This document shows, piece after piece, positions 57,756-64,000 of a stretch of DNA of 64,000 nucleotides. Positions within the stretch are counted from its first letter, which is position 1, and each line of letters begins with the position of its first letter. Both the position numbers and the translations under genes were made by a program. The DNA lies in contig CAZHGM010000002.1 of the NCBI GenBank assembly GCA_964532145.1, positions 1 through 64,000 on the forward strand, read 5' to 3'. The notes under the pieces were generated by a model. That model saw nothing but the letters and a program-made list of their open reading frames with translations, was not told the origin of the DNA and made no database searches. Source of the DNA: JAPUDQ01 sp964532145. Its GTDB lineage: Bacteria > Patescibacteriota > Saccharimonadia > Saccharimonadales > Saccharimonadaceae.

Positions 57756-59507
57756 TTATGGTGAGTATTGTATCTTTGTGAGGGGTCTATTATCAGTAAT
57801 GATCAACGATTGGTGTGGGTTGACAGGATTTTTTAGCGCTAAACGCTTGCCATTGATCAACATATAATTTGATGCGTTGACATTGACTGTAATGGGCCCA
57901 GGACCTGTTCGTTCCAGTATTAAAACATTGGGTGACCATTCTTTAATCTTCGCATTGTTAGATGATATTAAGGGCGTACCGTTATCATCGACTATTCGCA
58001 GCGATTGCGCACTATTATCCAGCAGGGGTTCATTTGCTCGAATAACGCCAATGTTAAAGGTAGTTGCTTCATATTCCCTATAAAACTCACTATGCTGACT
58101 GTCGCCAGGTATGGTCGTACCATCCTGTAGGATCATAGGTTTCCCAAACATATCAATCTGGTGAAAAGAGTATTCCCGCACATTCCTGTCGGAGACAATA
58201 GGGCTATATTTTAAGATAATATTCTGATAGCCAAGGTTGAGGATGAACAGTTCAGTTACACCCAAAAAGAAGATAATAGATAACGTTTTTGCTGAGATTC
58301 CCCTTTTAATAAGCTGTTGAGCTAGTAAGCCGCAGAGTATGAGTAGCCCTAATGAGCACCACATAAGCCAGCGAGTTGAAACTCGCATACTTTCGTACAC
58401 GGGTAGCTGCTTCAGGAGTGAGTATGGTGAGAATTTTCCTATGTCGCCTACCCCCAGTAAAAGTACCAGTATAATCGTGGCAACAATAATCATTACTGAA
58501 GTTATGAAGGTGAAGTGATTTTTAGTTAGTGCATTTCTGTATCGTATTGCAATAAAAACTGCATACAAAATGCATGTCAAGCCTATAGAGGTTAGGATAA
58601 TGCCAATTGATGAAGTGAGCTCACCCCATGTAAAAGGTACGTCCGTAGGATACTTACCCGTATGGTTTAATACGTCTGATGCCGTGTATGGCCATACAAC
58701 AGCCTTTATAGCGTATGATACTGTGACGGGAGGATCTTGAAGATGACGTTCAAATGATACGACGTTGTGATACGTATGCCAGATTCTGTGACCTGATAAA
58801 ATAATAAAGCTAACAAGCGCTGCAGCAATAGAGAGAAGAAGGGGTTTCATAGCACGTCCAGTTTGCAGGTTAATAACAATCCGTGTCAGTATTATTAATC
58901 CACTCACAAACACCAGATGGAAAAAAGCATTATGAATTGCTGCCAAAGCCACTACGGAGGCGACAAGACCGAAGACGGCTCCTTCCCTTGCGGTTTTAAT
59001 AGTCAATGAAAGGTATACAAATAGGGGGGAGATTGTGTACCAGATGAAAGTAAAATGTCCCGGTAGATGAGCGATGAAGAATGATGATAACACCCATGCG
59101 ATTGACAGAGGTACTGCTATTAGATTAGAAACCTTGAAATAGCGCTTGAGTAAGATTAACATGCACAAATAACCAGCAACCATTAGGATAATTATGGTAA
59201 GTTTCAGACCTGTAATGGTCCCGAATATCATCACCATGAGGGTTGTAATTGAAAAAACGCCAATTTGAGGGTTAGCGTATAGTGGCATACCACCCGACAC
59301 CCAGGGGTTCCACCAAGGAAACTGATGATAATCAAGTATTGTAATGCGAATGGACTCATAACCCTGCAGAAAATAACTAAAATCACCACGATCTATAAAA
59401 TTATTACCTGAAACATAGGGGAAGTTCCATACGATTATGACAATAATCGCGATGATATGAAGTGTATTTTTTCGGATTAGATTAAGGAGATTCGTGAAAA
59501 AACACAT
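57756..59507 (-). CDS. large polytopic membrane protein, paralogue A
   Basis: 583 residues with about 12 helices and a C-terminal soluble part of about 150 residues. It shares with the next gene NNFIDRGDFSYFLQ / NSIELGDFSFLAQ, DYHQFPWWNPWVSGGMPLYA, AWVLSSFFIAHLPGHFTFIW and ESMRVSTRWLMW, so the two are paralogues. The conserved GDF and WWNPW in the first external loop may hold a catalytic acid, as in GT-C or YfhO-like proteins. Exact family unsure. Convergent with the GT2 gene. Confidence 0.72.
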   Translation of the reverse strand: MCFFTNLLNLIRKNTLHIIAIIVIIVWNFPYVSGNNFIDRGDFSYFLQGYESIRITILDYHQFPWWNPWVSGGMPLYANPQIGVFSITTLMVMIFGTITGLKLTIIILMVAGYLCMLILLKRYFKVSNLIAVPLSIAWVLSSFFIAHLPGHFTFIWYTISPLFVYLSLTIKTAREGAVFGLVASVVALAAIHNAFFHLVFVSGLIILTRIVINLQTGRAMKPLLLSIAAALVSFIILSGHRIWHTYHNVVSFERHLQDPPVTVSYAIKAVVWPYTASDVLNHTGKYPTDVPFTWGELTSSIGIILTSIGLTCILYAVFIAIRYRNALTKNHFTFITSVMIIVATIILVLLLGVGDIGKFSPYSLLKQLPVYESMRVSTRWLMWCSLGLLILCGLLAQQLIKRGISAKTLSIIFFLGVTELFILNLGYQNIILKYSPIVSDRNVREYSFHQIDMFGKPMILQDGTTIPGDSQHSEFYREYEATTFNIGVIRANEPLLDNSAQSLRIVDDNGTPLISSNNAKIKEWSPNVLILERTGPGPITVNVNASNYMLINGKRLALKNPVNPHQSLIITDNRPLTKIQYSP

Positions 59508-59550
59508 GACATTATTTTAGCATGTGCATATAACGGCGCACGGTAGAATG

Positions 59551-61272
59551 TTATGGCTTAAATTCTACGTGAATCGTTCGGTCTGGTATTTTGATCCGTA
59601 TGGGCTCAGGAATAATTGTAGGGGTATGCAACGTCTGTTTATCATTGATATACAAGTAATGTGTCTGGTTCATGTTGATTATTATATCTCCTCCACCCGA
59701 TCTTGTCAGAGTAAAACCGTTTGGTGTCCAGTTGGAAACGATTGCGTTATTGCTAAGGATAAGATTGCAGTTCTTTTCAATACCACAAAGGCGTAAGTGG
59801 CGAGTACCTCGTAAATCTAATAGTGGTTCGTTTGCACGCAGCAAGCCAGTATTGTATGACATGATTTCAAGTTCAGAGTACTTGCGTGAGATTGTATGAA
59901 GGTTATCAATTGAGTAAAGCCCAGTTTCAGACTGCTTGAATTCTTGAAGGAAAAGTGGCTGCTCGGAGATAGCTGGGTCGTAAGTAAATATGTTTGATTG
60001 GTAGCCCCAGTTGTATATTCCCAGCTCAATCACGCTTATATACAAAAGAATTACAAATGCACCTTTTATAGTTGCATTTTTTATCGAGTTAATAGTAATT
60101 GCTAGCCATACAAGTGCTGCCATAACTACCCATATAAACCACCTTGTTGATACTCGCATAGTGCTAAAAGGGGAAATATGCTGCAGGATGGCATAGGGAC
60201 TAAGAGAAGAAAAATCCCCTAGCCCTAGTAAACAAAAGAATAGCGATATAACTATAAAAGTAATTGTTGTTCGTTGGATTTTTTTCTCTAGTGTTCTGTC
60301 GCGTATTCGCTTAATAATATAAAGTATCATTAGCGTCAAAGAAATAAATATAACAGCACCCATTGATGCAGTTGCTTCATACCACCCAAAGGGAGCCTTA
60401 TCGAATATTGAAAGCGTGATTTCCGGGAAATTGTGTGAATACGGAAAGAAAAGCGCAAATGGTACGGCCGATAGCGGGAAGGCGGGATCAGATGTAGGTA
60501 CATGGTTAAATGCCTGCATATTTGTAAAGACCATAGCGAGACGATGTCCCGCCAGGGTGAGAAATGTGATGGTTGTCGCCGCAAAAGAGAGCAAGAGTTG
60601 TTTCTTGGATTCGGTCGTTATAGTGCGGTAAACGAGCAATAAACCACAAACAAAAATAATGTGGATAAATGCGTAATGGAAAGCCCCTAATGCCATAAGT
60701 GCGAGTGCGATCCCTAGCAGGGCTCCACCTCTGACGGTATGAAGACGAAGTGTAAGGTGCACGTATAGTGGGGCAATTAGATACCATATAAATGTAAAAT
60801 GTGCAGGTAGATGAGAACAAAAGAATCCGTTCATGGCCCAGATGACCCCAGTAAGTATGGCAATATTTTTTTGGATACCGAAACGGTACCTTAGGAGCAA
60901 GTACATTGAAGCGGCCCCCAAAACTGTGAAGCTCGCGATAGTTAGCTTTAGGCCGACCGAAGCACCAAAAGGGATCGTTAAGAGTGTCTGCAGTGAAAAT
61001 GTACCAGCTTGCGGATCGGCGTATAGCGGTATACCGCCTGACAGCCAGGGGTTCCACCAAGGAAATTGGTGATAATCTACCAAAGTGACACGTATGGCCT
61101 CGTGAATCTGTGCCAAAAAGCTAAAATCCCCTAATTCAATACTATTACCAGTTGTTAGGTATGGCAGTACTAAAAGAGATAATGAAATGACAGAAAATAT
61201 TAAGTATAGATGGTGTTTTACCCAATAGCTCAGTTGTTGGTATCCTTTTTTAATAAGATCAGGATTATGCAT
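59551..61272 (-). CDS. large polytopic membrane protein, paralogue B
   Basis: 573 residues from ATG 61272 (MHNPDLIKKGYQQLSYWVKH); the frame is open to 61368 but that part would cross the 18-bp palindrome and intergenic promoter region. About 12 helices, first loop GNSIELGDFSFLAQIHEAIR and DYHQFPWWNPWLSGGIPLYA, a C-terminal soluble part (ELEIMSYNTGLLRANEPLLD, GGDIIINMNQTHYLYINDKQ). Paralogue of 57756-59507, co-directional with it, 43 bp apart. Role in glycan transfer inferred from context and topology. Confidence 0.72.
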   Translation of the reverse strand: MHNPDLIKKGYQQLSYWVKHHLYLIFSVISLSLLVLPYLTTGNSIELGDFSFLAQIHEAIRVTLVDYHQFPWWNPWLSGGIPLYADPQAGTFSLQTLLTIPFGASVGLKLTIASFTVLGAASMYLLLRYRFGIQKNIAILTGVIWAMNGFFCSHLPAHFTFIWYLIAPLYVHLTLRLHTVRGGALLGIALALMALGAFHYAFIHIIFVCGLLLVYRTITTESKKQLLLSFAATTITFLTLAGHRLAMVFTNMQAFNHVPTSDPAFPLSAVPFALFFPYSHNFPEITLSIFDKAPFGWYEATASMGAVIFISLTLMILYIIKRIRDRTLEKKIQRTTITFIVISLFFCLLGLGDFSSLSPYAILQHISPFSTMRVSTRWFIWVVMAALVWLAITINSIKNATIKGAFVILLYISVIELGIYNWGYQSNIFTYDPAISEQPLFLQEFKQSETGLYSIDNLHTISRKYSELEIMSYNTGLLRANEPLLDLRGTRHLRLCGIEKNCNLILSNNAIVSNWTPNGFTLTRSGGGDIIINMNQTHYLYINDKQTLHTPTIIPEPIRIKIPDRTIHVEFKP

Positions 61273-61290
61273 TATGCATATTATAATAAA

Positions 61291-61308
61291 GTAAACTGTA
61301 CAGTTTAC
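61291..61308. promoter_or_regulatory. 18-bp perfect palindrome in the divergent manC promoter region
   Basis: GTAAACTGTACAGTTTAC, 19 bp upstream of the ATG at 61272 (minus) and 72 bp upstream of manC (plus). A dimeric repressor or activator site is the likely reading. Nearby ATTATGCAT repeats occur at 61264-61280. Confidence 0.6.
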
Positions 61309-61379
61309 CCTAATAGTCTTAGTGGTATGCCTTTGGGGGCGATGGTATAATTTGAAGCATCCATTCAAATAGGAGAGTT

Positions 61380-62423
61380 ATGATTACAGTTATTATCGCA
61401 GGTGGGTCGGGAACGCGGCTGTGGCCGTTGTCAACGTCAACTAAACCAAAGCAACTTCTTAGTCTTATTGATAGTAAGACGATGATCCAGAACACGTATA
61501 CGCGCTCGATGGCGTTCGCAGATGAGGTTTATATTGCGCCAGAGACAAGTCTTGTCGAGGAACTGAGAAAGCAGCTACCTGAGCTAGATGATGATCATAT
61601 TGTTGTCGAACCGGGGCGACGAGGCACGGCAAACTGCATTGTAGCCGCTCTTGCTCATGTCGCGAAACGACACGATCTGGATGAGCCAGTGGCGATTTAC
61701 TGGGCGGACCACCATATCCGAGACATAAAGGGATTCGCGAAGGTATTTAAGATAGCCGCCGAAGCGTCAAAAAAATCAGGGCTGGTATCTCTGGTTGGGA
61801 TTGAGCCGACATACCCTTCCACCGCGCTTGGCTATATCGAAAAAGGAAGCGAGTCTCGCGATGTGTCGGGGGTGTATGAGGTGAATTCGTTTAAAGAGAA
61901 GCCGGATTACAATACTGCGCAACAATTCGTTCAGTCAGGTAATTATCTATGGAACTGTGGCTATATGGTCGCGACAATTCAGACATATTTAGAGCAGTTT
62001 GCCTCGTTTGCCCCAGTACTCAAGCAGCGATTTGATGAGCTATCGACGATTGATGATGAACACAGTCAGGCGTACGCGAATGCGTATCTTGGCTACGAGT
62101 CGGACGCTATCGACTATGCATTTACTGAGAAAGTTGACCATCTCATCGTTGTTCCGGCTACCTTTGACTGGATGGATGTCGGGAATTTTAGGGATTTGTA
62201 TGATTCTGTCGAAAAAGACGAGGCGGGAAATTATCTGCATGGTGACAACATTCACTCGATTGATATCGAAAGTGTCTATGTCCGCAACGAAGAGTCAGAT
62301 AAGCCGGTGGCGGTTGTTGGACTTGATAACGTCGTTGTCGTCAATACCCCGGACGGCATCTTGGTTGCCCGCACAGACGTTGCGGCAAAAGTTGGTGATA
62401 TTGCCAAAAAAGTTCAGGGCTAA
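61380..62423 (+). CDS. manC: mannose-1-phosphate guanylyltransferase
   Basis: 347 residues. Makes GDP-mannose from mannose-1-phosphate and GTP. Pyrophosphorylase signature GGSGTRLWPLSTSTKPKQLL (about 8-27), GRRGTANCIVAALAHVA, YWADHHI, EKPDYNTAQQFVQSGNYLWN and the C-terminal VDHLIVVPATFDWMDVGNFR. The cupin-like isomerase domain of bifunctional ManC is absent; the isomerase step would come from the enzyme at 12773. AGGAGAG precedes the ATG and TATAAT lies at about 61346. Confidence 0.94.
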   Translation: MITVIIAGGSGTRLWPLSTSTKPKQLLSLIDSKTMIQNTYTRSMAFADEVYIAPETSLVEELRKQLPELDDDHIVVEPGRRGTANCIVAALAHVAKRHDLDEPVAIYWADHHIRDIKGFAKVFKIAAEASKKSGLVSLVGIEPTYPSTALGYIEKGSESRDVSGVYEVNSFKEKPDYNTAQQFVQSGNYLWNCGYMVATIQTYLEQFASFAPVLKQRFDELSTIDDEHSQAYANAYLGYESDAIDYAFTEKVDHLIVVPATFDWMDVGNFRDLYDSVEKDEAGNYLHGDNIHSIDIESVYVRNEESDKPVAVVGLDNVVVVNTPDGILVARTDVAAKVGDIAKKVQG

Positions 62424-62428
62424 GTAAT

Positions 62429-63442
62429 CTAAATAATGTAGCCATCTGGGTTGTTGGACTGCCAGCGCCAGGCATCGTTGCAGGCATCGCTGATTGTTTT
62501 GGTTGCTTTCCAGCCCAATTCACGCTCGGCTTTAGAGCAGTCAGCGTAATTTGACTCGACGTCGCCAGGTCGCCGGGGTCCGAATTCATACGGTATCTTG
62601 TGCCCGCAAGCCGCTTCGTACGCCTGCACTACATCGAGCACCGATGTACCATTGCCAGTCCCAAGATTGTATATGCTTACACCCGGAGAACTATGATTGA
62701 GCGCCGCGCCATGTCCAGCCGCCAAATCAACAACATGGATATAATCACGCAGACAGGTGCCGTCTGGAGTGTTGTAATCATTGCCGTGGATGACTAGTTT
62801 ATCGCGTTTGCCGACGGCAACTTGCGATACATACGGAAAGAGATTGTTCGGAATACCTGCCGGATCTTCGCCAATCGTGCCGTCTTCATATGCGCCGACT
62901 GGGTTGAAGTACCGCAGGATAGTAATCGAAAGCGACGGGTCAGCCGTGGCAGCGTCGCGAAGGATTTGTTCGTTCATGTATTTTGTCCAGCCGTACGGGT
63001 TGGTGATGCCACGGCCGACCGAGCTGGTTTCGGTGAGAGGTAGTTCTGACGGGTCACCGTATACGGTGGCTGACGAGCTGAAGATTAACCGTCGAACACC
63101 GTGTGCGTGCATGACTTCAAGCAGGGTGAGTGTTGAGTCGAGATTGTTGCGGTAGTACTGCAGCGGTTTCTCAACTGATTCGCCAACTGCTTTGAGGCCA
63201 GCAAAGTGGATGACGGCGTCGATGTCATTTTCGGCGAATACGGCTGACAATGTATCCACGTCGCAGACATCGATTTCATAAAACGGAATTGTCTGACCGA
63301 TAATTTTTTCGACACGGTTGACTGCCTCGCGTGAGCTGTTCGATAAGTTATCGACGATGACGGCACTGTGACCAGCAGTGTGCAGTTCAATAATAGTATG
63401 AGAGCCGATATAGCCCGCTCCACCCGTCACAAGTACATTCAT
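62429..63442 (-). CDS. galE: UDP-glucose 4-epimerase
   Basis: 337 residues. NAD-binding GGAGYIGSHTIIEL (about 7-20), SSSATVYGDP with the catalytic Ser/Thr, and YGWTKYMNEQIL with the YxxxK pair, all intact; the C-terminus RRPGDVESNYADCSKAEREL is typical. Interconverts UDP-glucose and UDP-galactose, supplying the surface glycan. ATG 63442 lies three bases after the end of the upstream glycosyltransferase, so they form an operon. Confidence 0.95.
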   Translation of the reverse strand: MNVLVTGGAGYIGSHTIIELHTAGHSAVIVDNLSNSSREAVNRVEKIIGQTIPFYEIDVCDVDTLSAVFAENDIDAVIHFAGLKAVGESVEKPLQYYRNNLDSTLTLLEVMHAHGVRRLIFSSSATVYGDPSELPLTETSSVGRGITNPYGWTKYMNEQILRDAATADPSLSITILRYFNPVGAYEDGTIGEDPAGIPNNLFPYVSQVAVGKRDKLVIHGNDYNTPDGTCLRDYIHVVDLAAGHGAALNHSSPGVSIYNLGTGNGTSVLDVVQAYEAACGHKIPYEFGPRRPGDVESNYADCSKAERELGWKATKTISDACNDAWRWQSNNPDGYII

Positions 63443-63445
63443 GAG

Positions 63446-64000
63446 TTATGCTCCTTTGTAATTATCACTGACGATTTTTCTCATTTTTTGGATAAATAGG
63501 TTTTTGTGGAATCGCTTCGCAGTGCGTTGCATGGCGGCTGGTTGGAACCACAAAGTTTCGAATCGTCGTAGGGCATTCACTAGCGCATCGGTCGTGCGCG
63601 GCTCAAACACAATGCCGTTGACACCGTCCTGGATAATATCTTCACTGCCGCCGTGTCCATATGCAATGACAGGCGTGCCAGCTGCGAGTGCTTCAACTTG
63701 GACAATGCCAAAATCTTCTTCTATTGGAAAGAGGTAGCCGATGGCACCGCCGAATAATTCAGCAACCCGCTCATCATTTGGGAAATGTTCAAATGTTACG
63801 GTTGGTCCCGCAATGGAAATGAGCCGTTCGTGATCTGGACCGCCCCCGCTCACGATGAGAGGGAGTGATAATTTGTTGCAAGCGTGAATGGCTATCTCGG
63901 GTGTTTTATAGGGCAGCGCTTGGCGTCCGTGTGCAAGATAATATGTTCGCTCATTATACCGTTTCGCGTGAGGCGAAAATCGCTCATACTCAACAGGCGG
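63446..64000 (-). CDS. GT4-family glycosyltransferase, 5' part beyond the window
   Basis: The last 184 codons are seen; the frame is open to the window edge, so the start is missing. The C-terminal GT-B domain is clear: YYLAHGRQALPYKTPEIAIH, LIVSGGGPDHERL, and EEDFGIVQVEALAAGTPVIA, the EX7E retaining motif, then GGSEDIIQDGVNG. It probably transfers mannose or glucose in glycan synthesis and lies three bases upstream of galE. Confidence 0.9.
   Translation of the reverse strand, partial: PPVEYERFSPHAKRYNERTYYLAHGRQALPYKTPEIAIHACNKLSLPLIVSGGGPDHERLISIAGPTVTFEHFPNDERVAELFGGAIGYLFPIEEDFGIVQVEALAAGTPVIAYGHGGSEDIIQDGVNGIVFEPRTTDALVNALRRFETLWFQPAAMQRTAKRFHKNLFIQKMRKIVSDNYKGA

Overview
The window looks like a chromosomal segment of a Candidate Phyla Radiation bacterium, most likely a Candidatus Saccharibacteria (TM7) lineage with the standard code (TGA ends many intact genes). 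This placement is inferred from gene content and gene style: the dnaA/dnaN/recF and rpmH/rnpA/yidC/khpB origin cluster, a compact type IV secretion locus with many small pilin-like genes, a short MurE-type ligase, a solitary Cas2-like regulator, sortase-style surface protein and many glycosyltransferases. Two runs of ten Ns (4322-4331, 12074-12083) show that it comes from a scaffolded draft assembly.

Layout. 1-7.1 kb: a truncated REP-associated transposase, a secreted protein, a MurE-like ligase, a phosphoribosyltransferase-domain protein, a decayed IS481-type element and a phosphohexomutase. 7.1-12.1 kb: an accessory region. Two visibly GC-rich genes (7154-7672 and 10840-11907) lie among AT-richer sequence, and they bracket the CIRCE-controlled groES-groEL operon and a winged-helix/Cas2-like gene set between two related palindromes. 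12.1-22 kb: a sugar-phosphate isomerase, a MacB-type ABC exporter, four tRNA genes (three Ser, one Arg), an LANTG-type surface protein, a candidate structured RNA, ComF and a small heat-shock protein.

22-37.8 kb: a type IV secretion (conjugation-like) locus in two divergent arms. The minus arm holds six small two-helix pilin-like genes. The plus arm holds a TrbL/VirB6-like protein, a PrgI/VirB3-like protein, a TraC-like protein, the VirB4 ATPase, and two cell-wall enzymes (a membrane protein ending in an M15/VanY peptidase, and a tail-lysozyme/C39-peptidase fusion). No relaxase, VirD4 or VirB11 is visible. In an epibiont this set would suit a machine that crosses its own wall or the host's wall; that role is inference.

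37.8-43.8 kb: recF, dnaN and dnaA on the minus strand and rpmH, rnpA, yidC and khpB on the plus strand. Intergenic DnaA-box-like sites mark the probable replication origin. 43.8-64 kb: a surface-polysaccharide region with four GT4 glycosyltransferases, a Wzm/Wzt-type polysaccharide exporter, polytopic membrane proteins, a secreted repeat protein, a methyltransferase/GtrA/dolichol-phosphate-sugar-synthase-like trio, ManC and GalE. The last gene runs off the window.

A recurring trait is start codons placed about 6-10 nt after a good -10 box, which predicts leaderless mRNAs (for example at 1800, 4147 and 9987). Other genes have clear GGAGG-type ribosome-binding sites.
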